Shown: piece by piece, positions 41,262 through 52,643 of the stretch
How positions within the stretch are numbered: the first letter of the stretch is position 1
Layout: every line of letters begins with the position of its first letter
NCBI GenBank assembly: GCA_001305055.1
Contig: BBZX01000001.1
Span: 248,001 to 312,000, forward strand
From: Clostridia bacterium UC5.1-1C12
GTDB lineage: Bacteria > Bacillota_I > Bacilli_A > Erysipelotrichales > Erysipelotrichaceae
DNA length: 64,000 nucleotides
Direction of reading: 5' to 3'
The notes under the pieces: model-generated
What the model was told of the DNA's origin: nothing
Databases searched by the model: none
The model's input: only the letters and a program-made list of their open reading frames with translations
Program-made: the position numbers and the translations under genes

Positions 41262-42634
41262 TTATCGAGAAGTTCTCTCTCTTTCTTCTGTTTTTTCTTC
41301 GTCTGACAAGAACCTTTCCACATTTTTCTTTGCTTTCATAAACTCTTGCATTTCATTTTTCAGATTATGATACTGTGAGTACATCTGCTTTTTCTCATTC
41401 ATCAACTCATAATATTCTTTGTTTAAGTCTTTTGTTGTTGGTAGCTTCTGAAGTCCACATTCATCAAAAGCTTTCTTGGCTGCTTTATGAAGTATAATCT
41501 GTTCTCGGTGCTTCTCAAAAAATCTTTACTGTAGCCGGACTTCCTGTATTGAATATAAATTTCTCTTGTATCATGGTAATTGAAAATATGCTTTTTCAAA
41601 GCAAGTAGTTCTGCCATACGAGCTTCTTTTACTTTAATATCTGCTGATAGAGTATTGAATTTTTCTGTAGCTTCATCCGATTTCATTTTCAAATCCTCAA
41701 TACTTTCGATCTTATTATCTCGTAAAAATAGCAAAGTCTTTGACATGGACTTTAAGTTAAAATTTGTTGCCCAACGCTCATAACCTTTACCTTTTCCAAT
41801 AATCTTTGCTTGTATATCAATAAGCAAATTAAGTTTCTGTTTCTTTGGAAGTTCTTTTGTTTTTGCTTTTGTACCAGCAATCATATCACGAATTTCATCT
41901 TCTGAATATCCCTCACCAAGTGAACGCAAGCGAATAAATCTCTGCTGACCTTTAGAACGAAAAGCTATATACTTTTCTCGTTTCACTTCAAATCCTACAT
42001 CTTCCATGAACAGAAGAAACTGATTAAAATCATTAGGCTTCTTATCTAAAGCTTCATCAATCGCAAGTCGGATACCATCTCGGAAAGTATCTTTTTTCTC
42101 ATGCTTTGGTTGCTGTTGTCTTTCATTTTTTGATCTTCTTTCAATAACAGATAGACCATTTTCTAAGCAAATCAAATCACTAAGTCTTTGAATTGCAAGA
42201 CCGGAAAACCAAAAGTTATTGAATTTTTTTGAAGCATCCAGCATTGTGGAGTTGAAAATAATGTGATTATGAATATGTGGTTTATCTGTATGAGTATCAA
42301 CAATAAAGGCATGCTTACCTTTTGTAAATCGCATACCAAGTTCATAACCTAATCTATTTGCTTCTTCGGGTGTAACTTCTCCCGGCTTAAAAGATTGACG
42401 AATCATATAGGCAATCACATCATTTTTTTGTTGTCTACCTGTTGACTGCTGATAAGCTCTTTTCGTCAAAAGAAATTCTTCAAGAACCGTTTTGGGATCA
42501 CATTTATAACTACTGATATAGTTTCCGTTTTCGGTTTTCTCAGGGTTATGGGCATAATCAATTCTATCTTCCAAAGTTTTTGCTAATGTTTTTCCTTTGT
42601 TTATGTGTAGTGCAATCAGTTTTGTTGCTGCCAT
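41262..42634 (-). CDS. MOBP-type relaxase of the ICE (one frameshift)
   Basis: Nicks at oriT and pilots the strand. The N-terminus ATKLIALHINKGKTLAKTLE and the metal-binding H-x-D-x-x-x-P-H-x-H-x-x motif AFIVDTHTDKPHIHNHIIFN are diagnostic. ANRLGYELGMRFTKGKHAFI precedes it. The C-terminal region is a long coiled coil rich in K and E. One base lost near 41525 divides the tail; the restored end reads QEFMKAKKNVERFLSDEEK to a stop at 41262, about 457 aa. The same type of relaxase is found in Tn1549. MobC and the giant gene lie upstream in the same orientation. Confidence 0.9.
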
Positions 42635-42714
42635 CATTTCACCTCCGTCATTTTGAGCAAAAGAAAAAAAAGCCGCTCATCACGACTTTCTTCCAAATCA
42701 TATTTATTCTATTT

Positions 42715-43008
42715 TTAACTTCTAACAAATCCTTTTAGATTTTCGTTTGCCGATTCAAGAAAAAGCAATATCCATGCAGCACAGAATAGCGATAAAACAC
42801 AAAGCACTAAAAGTGTCCCAAGGATAAATAATTGACTCCAAAATCCTTTTACAATTACGAAAATGCAACAGCCAATAAGGAATAGCATAAACGGTCCAAG
42901 TACGTAGGTGGACAAGTTTACTAGCACTTTTACAATCAATGTAAGCACACATACAATCGCAATCAATAAATACGCTATCAGCTTAAATGGAAGTTTTATA
43001 AGTTTCAT
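42715..43008 (-). CDS. Small ICE membrane protein
   Basis: 97 aa with three hydrophobic segments (FKLIAYLLIAIVCVLTLIV, TYVLGPFMLFLIGCCIFVIV, LFILGTLLVLCVLSLFCAAW). A small protein of this kind occurs in the relaxase neighbourhood of Tn1549-type elements; function unknown. Intact, 80 bases upstream of the relaxase gene. Confidence 0.65.
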   Translation of the reverse strand: MKLIKLPFKLIAYLLIAIVCVLTLIVKVLVNLSTYVLGPFMLFLIGCCIFVIVKGFWSQLFILGTLLVLCVLSLFCAAWILLFLESANENLKGFVRS

Positions 43009-43095
43009 CGTTCATGCCTCCTTGTCTTTTTCTAATTACATTTTAAAGTATCTGTATGTAACTCACAAGGATGTCAACCTCTTAAATGCAATTTT

Positions 43096-43440
43096 TTATT
43101 TTGCAAGTTTTAACAGTTCCAACAACTCCCACATATGTTTCGCTCCAATTAAATAAATTTGAATAGCTTCCATATCTTTACGATCCGATTCTAAATGGCA
43201 GAATCTCGACAAGGCTTCTGCTTCTTCAGCACTTAATTCTAATGGTTCGTTTATTTTATCGCCATCGACGATTGTTGAAATAACTCTATGCCTTTCTAAC
43301 AAATCATCTGTTTCATTTAAAATCTTTCGATAGGCTTCTGACTCTTTTTTCAAAGTTTCATGAACTAAACTCTCAACGTCTTCAAAAATCCCTTCTAACC
43401 ATTTTGGCAAGTGATAAATATCAATATCATCAATTCTCAT
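43096..43440 (-). CDS. ICE protein of unknown function
   Basis: 114 aa, helical and acidic. MRIDDIDIYHLPKWLEGIFE start and LGIEL-free tail AEEAEALSRFCHLESDRKDM. I do not recognise a domain. Between mobC and the small membrane protein, so probably part of the transfer operon. Intact, ends 80 bases before the membrane protein gene. Confidence 0.55.
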   Translation of the reverse strand: MRIDDIDIYHLPKWLEGIFEDVESLVHETLKKESEAYRKILNETDDLLERHRVISTIVDGDKINEPLELSAEEAEALSRFCHLESDRKDMEAIQIYLIGAKHMWELLELLKLAK

Positions 43441-43504
43441 ATTCTAATCCCTTTTCTTTAAATATATTTTTTATGTAAGTACAGCACAAGGCTGTACCTT
43501 TTCT

Positions 43505-43837
43505 TCAAATCGAAGAAAGTCTTGCAAGTATCTCTTTTGAAGTATCCCAAATCTCATCTAATCGGTTCTGTAAGTCCTGAATATCTTCTTTGTAGATACT
43601 TCCTGTTTCATTGGCTCGTTTTGCGTATTGATTTAAGTTATTACTACATCTGCGAAGAAGTGAAACCATTTCTTTGACATCTTTTAAATCAAGCTTAACA
43701 CAATAACCATCAAGTGCCATTTTGCGTATATATGCATTTAAGCAAGTGATTTCAACTTCCTCCATTTTCATACGGATACGCTTCATTTCACTTTCTGATA
43801 CAAGCACATTCATTTGCTTATCACGTTTTTCAATCAT
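43505..43837 (-). CDS. mobC: MobC-like relaxosome accessory protein
   Basis: 110 aa. An N-terminal ribbon-helix-helix-like region (MNVLVSESEMKRIRMKMEEV) is followed by AYIRKMALDGYCVKLDLKDV and LRRCSNNLNQYAKRANETGS, the central signature of bacterial mobilisation protein MobC (L.R.G.NLNQ.A). It helps the relaxase melt oriT. Its start overlaps the stop of the giant gene (ATGA). Intact. Confidence 0.88.
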   Translation of the reverse strand: MIEKRDKQMNVLVSESEMKRIRMKMEEVEITCLNAYIRKMALDGYCVKLDLKDVKEMVSLLRRCSNNLNQYAKRANETGSIYKEDIQDLQNRLDEIWDTSKEILARLSSI

Positions 43838-46800
43838 AGTACCACCTCCATATCCGATTTACTTCTTTCATGGGGAATGCCATCAGAATGTCTTTTCAGT
43901 TCCGCCAGCACCGATGGACGTTCTTCTTTTTTGGGCTTAACCTCACTTTGCTCGTCCATATTAAGAGCAGCGTCAAGTTCAGCAAGTCTTGCACTTTTCT
44001 GTGAAAGCTCACTTTCTAACGGGAAAGGTTTTTTCACTTCCGCTTTGGCAGCTTCCTGTTGATTGTAGAGATTATCAAGCTGTGTTTTTGACTTTTCTAA
44101 TCGATTGGGAATACCTGAAAGTGCATTGTCCATCCTGATAAGATTTCCTCGTGGATCTGTTCCAAGCGTCAACCTATGGCTCATATTTCCTTTGAGTGTA
44201 AGCTGATATTCTTGATTGAAGCTGTCATAATCAAGCTCCATCTTAAATCCTCGATACTCACCAATATTCATCGGCTCTGTACCTTTGAAATTCTTACAAG
44301 TTGCAAGAATTGCTTCTCCGGCAAGTTCCTTATCAGTAAGTGTTTTGTACCGACTGTGATACCAACAAAATCTTCTTTTGGTAGTGGATGTTGTTCTACC
44401 ACTTCAATATCTTTTTCAAAACCTTTAATGAAACTTTGATATTTTTCAATTTCAGCCGGAAAATATTTTAGAAGCTGGTCTTCTAAGCGGTACACTTTAC
44501 TTTGATGGTCTGCTTTTAATACTTTCAGCCTTGCCACATCAATATCTAAATCCATCTTTTCTTTTATCATCGGATTACCGGCACATAAAGCTTTGATTTC
44601 TGCATAAGAGAGTGCTTGCTCATCAACATCATCACAAGAACGAACAGGGGATTTACTCGTCATAATCTGAGAAATAAACTTCTGCTTATTCTCCAAAGTC
44701 TGATACAAATATGCATCGAATGTTCCTTCCGTTACATACTGATAGACTTGTACTTCTTTGTTTTGATTGCCTTGGCGAATGATACGACCGTTTCTTTGTG
44801 TCATATCTGACGGACGCCAACCAACATCTAAATGATGAACGGCAACAAGTTTGTCTTGCACGTTTGTCCCTGCACCCATCTTCTGCGTACTTCCAAGAAG
44901 AACTCTAACTTGTCCTGTGCGAACTTTTGAGAAAAGCTCTTTTTTCTTTGCTTCAGAATCTGCGTCATGGATAAAAGCAATCTCATTTTCAGGAACACCT
45001 CTTGTAATAAGTTTTGCTTTAATATCATCGTAGACATTAAAGGTACTGTCCTTTTTCGGTGTCGATAAGTCGCAAAAAACGAGCTGTGTGAGCTTTTTAT
45101 CTGTTCCTTTGTCCCATATATCAAAAACATTGTTTACACAGGCATTGAGCTTACTGTTTGGGTCATCTGGAAGTAATGGATTCATCAGCCTTTGGTCTAA
45201 ACCGATTTTTCTACCATCTGATGTGATTTTCAGCATATTATCTACCGATGGGTCTACCGAACCGCTATGCACTTCCGCAGCTCTTTCCGATAATGAAGCC
45301 ACCATTTCTTTTTGAATCTCTGATGGCTGTACCACTACCGTTTCAAATTTTGCTTCGGGTACAGGAAGATTTAATTGGTCAGATGTTTTAATATCTGCCA
45401 CTTCCTTGAACATATTCATCAGTTCAGGAAGATTAAAGAACTTGGCAAATCTCGTTCTCGCACGATACCCTGTACCTTCGGGAGCTAATTCTATGGCTGT
45501 TGCTGTCTCACCAAATGTGGAAGCCCAACAGTCGAAGTGGGTTAAATTCTTCTGCTGCAAAGTGCCATACTGCAAATATCTCATCACAGTATAAAGCTCT
45601 GTCATTGAGTTACTTACGGGAGTTCCTGTTGCAAAGACAACTCCTTTCCCACCTGTCAGCTCGTCCATATATCGGCACTTCATAAACATATCTGAAGATT
45701 TCTGAGCTTCCGAAGTAGATAGTCCTGCAACATTTCTCATTTTCGTATACAGGAACAAGTTTTTAAAACCATGACTCTCATCTACAAACAAACGATCTAC
45801 ACCAAGCTGTTCAAAAGTAATAACATCATCTTTTCTGTCACTCGCAAGAAGCTTATCGAGTCTTGTCTGCAATGACTTTCTTGTTTTCTCCATCTGCTTG
45901 ATAGAGAAGTTTTCGCCTCGCTGATACTTCATTTCATTCAGAGCATTTTCAATGTCATCAATCTGTTCTCTTAAAAGTTTTTCCTGTCTTTCTGCTGAAA
46001 TAGGGATACGCTCAAACTGAGAATGACCGATAATAACTGCATCATAATCGCCTGTGGCAATTCTTGCACAAAACTTCTTACGGTTGGCTGTTTCAAAATC
46101 TTTCTTACTTGCCACCAAAAGCTTTGCACTTGGATACAATCTTAAAAATTCATTCGCCCATTGTAATGTCAAATGGTTCGGCACTACAAATAGTGATTTT
46201 TGGCATAAGCCAAGCCTTTTTGCTTCCATCGCAGAAGCAGCCATTTCAAAAGTTTTGCCCGCACCAACTTCGTGTGCAAGTAGCGTATTCCCACCATAAA
46301 GCACATGGGCAATAGCGTTCTTTTGATGTTCTCTTAATTTAATATCAGGATTCATACCACCAAAACGGATATGGCTTCCATCAAATTCACGAGGTCGGTA
46401 GAGTTAAACATTTCATTGTATTTCTCTACTAAGACTTGTCTACGGTTCGGGTCTTTCCAAATCCAAGAAGTAAATGCGTCTTTAATTGCCTGTTGTTTTT
46501 GCTGTGCCAGCGTAGTTTCTTTTTTATTCAAAACTCGCTTTTGCTTTCCATCCGGTTCTTCAATGGTGTCATAAATACGAATATCTTTTAGATTTAGCGA
46601 ATCTTCCAAGATACGATAAGCATTGGCTCGGTCTGTTCCATAGGTGACATAAGCATTTACATCGTGTCTGCCCGGAGAACTCTTTCCTTTAATCTGCCAT
46701 TCAGCGGTAAGTGGAGAATATTTTACTTCAATGCTTCTTCTAAGATAGAACGGTGTTTCAAAGGTTTCTTCCATAAACTGTTGAATATATTTTGGGTCAA

Positions 46801-49800
46801 TCCATGTTGCACCAATACGAACATCAATTTCAGAAGCGTCCAAATCCTTCGGTTGTGCCTTTTCAAGAGCCTGTACATTGATACGGTATCTTTCGTCATT
46901 TTGCACCGCTAAACGGGCAATTCTAAGCTTATCTCGTACATTGCCGGATAAATAATCATCTGCTGTATGCCAGCCTTTATCCATATCATCAGGACCCATT
47001 GGGTCTTTGAAGATAATGCCATGAAGCTCGCTGGTAATCGTGTCAAAGTTGTTAGGAGTACCTAAAAGCTCTGCCATATATGGCAAATCCACCATCCCAC
47101 GCTCGCCAATAGAAATGGCAAGTGCTTCACTTGGCGTATCTACACTTGTAATATTGACTTCCGGTCGGATTGTTCTTTTGGTAAACATATCCGCTTTACT
47201 TTCAAGTTCTCCGTTTTCATCAATGTTTTCAAGAGAGCAAAGCAGATAGTAAGAAGAATCTTCCGAGAATGCTAAAGAGTTGGCTCTTGAATTTAAAAGT
47301 CCATATTTAGCTGTGAAGTCATCATAAAGCTCATTTAACTGCTGTTGCTTTTCTTTGATACTTTCATCAGGATAATCATTAAGCTGATAGTCAATCAGTT
47401 CATTTACAGTCTGACGAAGCTCTACCATACCTTTAATTCTGCCTTTGGCTGTTTCATTGTGGTCGCAAAGCCTCATAATAGAGTTTTCTCTGAAATAGAC
47501 TTCATCATCGACTACTGCAAAAGAGAAGTTCTTTACATCAGGATTAGCAGGTATTGTTTTAAGTTCTCCTACAATATTTTGCTCTGTGATTTCAGCTTCA
47601 ACATATTCGCCTTTGATGTTCTTGATAGCTTCCTGTAGCTGCTCAGAAAGGTCAACACCTTCTTTTGAAGTTACAGTACATTCTTCCTTACCATACTGTG
47701 TGGAATGGCTTGTAAGCTCTCCAAGAACCATTTGAGGATTGTCTACAAAGTAGCTGTTAATAGCAAATCCGTCCTCAGTCTGTCCTAAATGCACCCAATC
47801 CGGTTCAATATCAATGGGGTGTTCACGCTTCTGCAAGAAGATAATATCAGACACAACATCTGTTCCGGCATTGGCTTTAAAAGCATTGTTCGGAAGTCTG
47901 ATTGCTCCTAAAAGTTCAGCTCTTTGTGCAAGATACTTCTAACATCTGGAGTCTGTTGATCCATCGTGTATCTGCTTGTAACAAAGGCAACCACACCACC
48001 GGGACGCACTTGATCTAAGGCTTTGGCAAAGAAATAGTTGTGAATGGAAAAGCCGAGTTTATCATAAGGTTTATCGCTGACTTTGTAATTTCCGAATGGC
48101 ACGTTACCGACTGACAAATCGAAGAAATCTCGTCTGTCTGTTGTTTCAAAGCCTGCTACGGTAATATCTGCATTAGGATAAAGCTTCTTTGCAATTCTTC
48201 CGCTGATAGAATCAAGCTCAATTCCATAAAGCTTACTGCCACGCATTTCTTCGGGCATAAGTCCAAAGAAATTCCCAACACCCATTGACGGTTCTAAGAT
48301 ATTTCCCGTCTTAAATCCCATCTGCGTAACTGCGTCATACATAGCACGAATGACAATAGGACTTGTATAGTGGGCATTTAGTGTAGAAGCTCTTGCCATC
48401 TCATATTCACGTTCAGGAAGCAAGGATTTAAGCTCTAAATACTCCTTTGACCAATTTTGTTTATTCACATCAAATGCTTCGGAAAGTCCACCCCAGCCGA
48501 CATATTTCGACAAGATTTCCTGTTCTTCGGAAGTGGCATTGCGATTTTCTTCTTCCAAAGTAAAAAGCATACGAATAGCAGCTACATTGTTGGCATATTT
48601 TTGTTTTGCACCTCCTTCACCAAGATGTTCATCGGTAATTGTAAAATTAACTGCCGGAATCTCTTTTTCTTCTTGAAGCTTAGCATTGCGGGAATCCTCT
48701 GAGAGAAGTCTTTCAAAGTTTGCCATACTTTCCACTCTGAAGATTGGATAGTAAAGCGTCGGATCACGAAGCTGCACTTCATGTTCTCTGACTTCTGTAA
48801 TCTCAAACTCTGTACCGTCAAGATATACTTTTTGTCCGGCTTGATATTTTGCCTTGCTTTCCTCAATCTCTGTAGTAGACTCATCAATACTATCGGCTTC
48901 TTCTATGATTTCAGTTGCTTCAATCTCAACCACTGATTCACTATCATCAGCTTCAACGATTTCTTCTGCTTCTGCATCGGAGATAGCTTCAATAACTTCT
49001 TCTTGCTCAGTATGAACATCACTCTCTAAACTGTCAATTTTAGGGGCGATTTCTTCCTCTTTTTTCGGCTCTGGAGCTGTATAATACAGTCCCTTATCAA
49101 TTAGTCTATCAATACGATTAGCAACCTGTGTCCAATTTAATTTGACCTTTTCACAACCAGCTTTATCATAGATAATTCCTTTTGCATCGTGATTTTGACC
49201 GCTTGCTGTTGCACCGGAAAGTGCATGAGAATGACCTCCTGTACCATACTCGCCTTTAAGAAAATCCGCTCTATCTTTTGTTGCTTGGTGCTGCTCAAAG
49301 TAATTAAAGATTCTTTTCTTTCCCTCAGAAAAACTACTTCCTCTTGCAAGATCCTGATTGATTTCATCATCAGTTATAAAGGATTTCACTTCCGGCAAAG
49401 CAAACATTTCCGTATCAAATTCCTTGCGTGGAAGATTCAGCTCAGTAAGTGCCTTTTCGATTTTGTCTATCTTATGATAGTGGAAACGAAGGACGTTTCT
49501 GTCCACCTCATACATCATCTTAAAGACTTGAAATTCTTTTTCTAAATTCGAGCAAAAATCTTTATCACTTAATTTTTCAGCAAGTGACTGTGTTTCACTT
49601 GGAAAACCATTGCCTTTAATATCTGCTAAAGACGGGAATACATCTTCTCGTTTAATCTCATCACATAAATCGTGATAGAGATACCAAAGCTTTGCAGAAA
49701 GCTCTTTTCTTTCATGTGTTGGTGCTTCCATAAGCTCTACATTGGTTGCAAACTTACCTTCTTCCAAAAGCTCACCGATTCGCTTTGCTACATCTTCCCA

Positions 49801-51266
49801 AGGCATAAACTGAGCATGAGTGTTATCTCTTGCTGTATTGCCTTTTGCAAAGAAAATACCATCGTCACCATACCATGCAGAAATGCTTCTTTTATCGGTC
49901 TGAACACCATAACCACCATGATATATTTCCTTTAAGGTTGGAATGATTTCTTCTGTCAATTTCTGCTTCATAAATTCTGTAGCAACCATCATTCGGGCAT
50001 TGTCAGTATTACTTCCAAGTTGTAAGAACAAGTCTGTTTCATTTTGCTCAAAAGAAAAAGCGAAGGACGTTTTTACTTCGTTCTCCGCTTCATCTATAAA
50101 TTTTATCTGTTCATCTTGACTAAGGAATAAGTCTAAGGTTAATTGTACACCAGCTCCGTCAGTACGATTTCTTCTGCCTGTGCTTTTAGGCTGTTCATAT
50201 GCTGCACCCACAACATCTGCTGTGTTTTCTTGTCCGGTGCCGGATTCTTCTCTAATAATTGCTTCATCAGAAGTTCGATTCGCTTCGTTGCTGTCTCCTG
50301 TACTTCCCAAAGGTGTGGAAACAATGTTTCGCTCAGAATCATATCGTCGTAAGTCATCGGCTTGTGCTGCTGAAGGAATGTTTTCCTCATGTTCCCATAC
50401 TTCCCTAGAGGTTTCGCTTCGCTGTTCTGAAGTTGAATGTCCGGAATCAAATATTCTCCCGCTTTCAAATAATTCATCTCTGTCATCATAACTATTGCTC
50501 CTTTCGCTTTTTATGCTTTTTCTACTTCAAATACCGTTCTCTCAATTTCTTTAAATATCTCTTTTGTTACGCTGTTGACTGCTGTACCAAGGGCATTGAT
50601 GGTTTTCCTTGTGTTAAACTCAAAAATATTTAAGAAATCATCTTGTTCAAAATACACTTCGGGAACATCTACACATCTGGAATATAGTGCGTAAGTGGCA
50701 CTGATTGATACCGCCTTTTTAAATGCCACTTCGATGTTAAATTCATCATACTCTTCAAGAAATGAATCTGCAACGATGTCAATAAACTCGGATTTATTGT
50801 CATCCCAATAATCTTTTGCAAGAGCTTCAGCAACTTCTTCAAACTGCATTTCCATTGTGCCTTTGGCTTGTACTCCAAATGCTTTTTCAAAAGCAGACTG
50901 TATCGGTTTTCTGTGTCTATCCTCAATCTTCCAAAGTTCATTAAGCTCTAAAGAATTTCTTCTTTCGCCTGTATCAGCTACATCAAATACATAACGAAGA
51001 TAAGGCTTTTCCGTATTCGTTACAAAAAGGGCAATACCTTTTGAACCTCGCTTTACATAGCGAAGCTTCTCATCTTTCCATGCGTCAAATTCTTTACAGA
51101 GCGTTGCATTCGGTCTTTGTGCATGGATCATGACCTGCTCAGGATAAGAAAAATCATAGTTTCTTCCCATAGTAGAAAGAAATGATGTCCATAAATCCAT
51201 AGACTTTGTAATCTCATGAATTGTCTTAGTTGCGACATGGGCATAATATTTTTCTTTTTCGTTCAT
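43834..51266 (-). CDS. Giant ICE protein: N6-methylase and SNF2-helicase multidomain (about four frameshifts)
   Basis: Five pieces rejoin to about 2,480 aa. An N-terminal LPD/ArdC-like part ([20 protein letters not shown]) is followed by long acidic linkers (residues 250-850). A methylase-like domain has [20 protein letters not shown]-type [14 protein letters not shown] and [15 protein letters not shown] (NPPF-like). The helicase has [19 protein letters not shown] (Walker A), [11 protein letters not shown] (Walker B), [14 protein letters not shown] and [15 protein letters not shown]. Breaks near 50523, 47942, 46395 and 44345. It is the typical largest gene of Tn1549-like ICEs, with a presumed role in protecting or processing transferred DNA. 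Confidence 0.85.
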
Positions 51267-51284
51267 TTTCTAACCTCCAATTCG

Positions 51285-51491
51285 TCAAATTTGAGGATAA
51301 AAGCAAAGCTCACTGTACTGCGATTCAGAAATCTTTTGAAGCTTTTTGATTAAGGCTTCTGTCATTGTCTTTAGTTCCATTTCATCAAAAGCAAGCTGTG
51401 CTTTCATCGTATTTAATTCTTTAATCGTTTTTTCCTTGGTGTCCTGCCCGTAAATCATCAATAACATTTTTTCATCATGTGTGAAATCCAT
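51285..51491 (-). CDS. TTRAP-like transposon-transfer assisting protein
   Basis: 68 aa: MDFTHDEKMLLMIYGQDTKE, then ELNTMKAQLAFDEMELKTMT and KLQKISESQYSELCFYP. This is the pattern of the TTRAP family in conjugative transposons. The ATG at 51491 overlaps the YodL stop (TAATG). Role in transfer is by name only. Intact. Confidence 0.7.
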   Translation of the reverse strand: MDFTHDEKMLLMIYGQDTKEKTIKELNTMKAQLAFDEMELKTMTEALIKKLQKISESQYSELCFYPQI

Positions 51492-52063
51492 TACTCCAAC
51501 TCTCTTTCTGAGTGGCACTTGGCTGATTTTGCGATTGCACCTACAACGGGTGGCTCTTTCAACTTTTCAAGCACTGAAGCTTTTCCGTTGTTAATAACAC
51601 CGTCAATCATTCCATAATCATCTTCCATTGCCATCTCTGCATTTTTTAAATAGTTTTCCGGTTTTTAAAAACTTTGGAAGTTCTGTAAAACCTACTGAAT
51701 CTACATAATGGCAAGTTACCACATCATGCTGCTTTAACGCCACAATGTCACTGACCGATAAACTGTGTCCTCGAAAGCTTTCCGGGTGATATAGATTGAA
51801 TTTCTCATACAAACTTTCAAGCAAAACTGCCTGATTGTCAGTATTTTCAAGTGGTGCGATATATACCACTTCATAATGGTCAAAGCATGGCTCAATGCCA
51901 AGGCTATCAAGCTCTTTTCTTGAAGCAAATCTTTCTGCTGCTGTTTCATCGGTTCTTTTTAGCTGCAAGATAGCATAACTGTCATTGGCGGATTCCAAGA
52001 AGGCTTCTAATCTGCCTCATGTGTTCCGCTTCCATTGATTTCATCCCATTTTTCGATTTTCAT
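51491..52063 (-). CDS. YodL/DUF4316-domain ICE protein (two frameshifts)
   Basis: About 190 aa. Starts MKIEKWDEINGSGTHEADLE, then a YodL domain (SYAILQLKRTDETAAERF, HYEVVYIAPLENTD, YHPESFRGHSLSVSDIVAL) and the DUF4316 tail (NYLKNAEMAMEDDYGMIDGV). One T is missing near 52010 and one base near 51660. Conserved in Tn1549-type ICEs; function unknown. Confidence 0.8.
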
Positions 52064-52073
52064 TTACATTCAC

Positions 52074-52640
52074 CTATCTTTCTTCAAAAATATCCGGCAG
52101 CATTTTCTTACTGTCGGATAGGTTCATCTTGTGGCTATTTAGTTTTTCTAAGACCGAGGGAATCCTCTTTTCCTCGATTGCTTCTACTTTTTCTAACAGT
52201 TCATCATAATCGACTGTAATCAAATCTTTCTTATCCAGCTTAAAATCTGAAAGAATCTCTTTTCTTGCCTCAATCATAGAAAGCTCAGGCATATCAAGTT
52301 GACCGCCATCAATTTCATTGAAGTTTTTATCATACAAAGTGTAATCCCACCCATCATCACAAGTCTGGAGTGCAAGAAAGTGATTTCTTCCTACTTGCCA
52401 AGCTGACTGTTCTTCCATAATCTCAGGCTCTTTGGAATACTTTGCACCCACACGCTCCATCATTTCTGCAAACTGACAGATATGAAAGATTTCACTTCCG
52501 ATTTTTGTATGATAATCATCTACATATTTGCATGGCTTAATGACCGTTTCTTTTGGAAACTCAATCTGAATCGTTCCACCGTCAGGAATGCGAAACAGAT
52601 CATCGTAGCTGCTGTTAATAAAACGAATCTCTTTACTCAT
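52074..52640 (-). CDS. LPD-domain ICE protein (LPD16/LPD28-like)
   Basis: 188 aa, intact. MSKEIRFINSSYDDLFRIPD and the LPD28-like part (GSEIFHICQFAEMMERVGAK) are followed by LPD16-like QTCDDGWDYTLYDKNFNEID. Large polyvalent protein domains of this type occur in conjugative-element proteins. It ends MNLSDSKKMLPDIFEER, typical of ICE homologues. Close spacing with topB. Role unknown. Confidence 0.7.
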   Translation of the reverse strand: MSKEIRFINSSYDDLFRIPDGGTIQIEFPKETVIKPCKYVDDYHTKIGSEIFHICQFAEMMERVGAKYSKEPEIMEEQSAWQVGRNHFLALQTCDDGWDYTLYDKNFNEIDGGQLDMPELSMIEARKEILSDFKLDKKDLITVDYDELLEKVEAIEEKRIPSVLEKLNSHKMNLSDSKKMLPDIFEER

Positions 52641-52643
52641 AAT

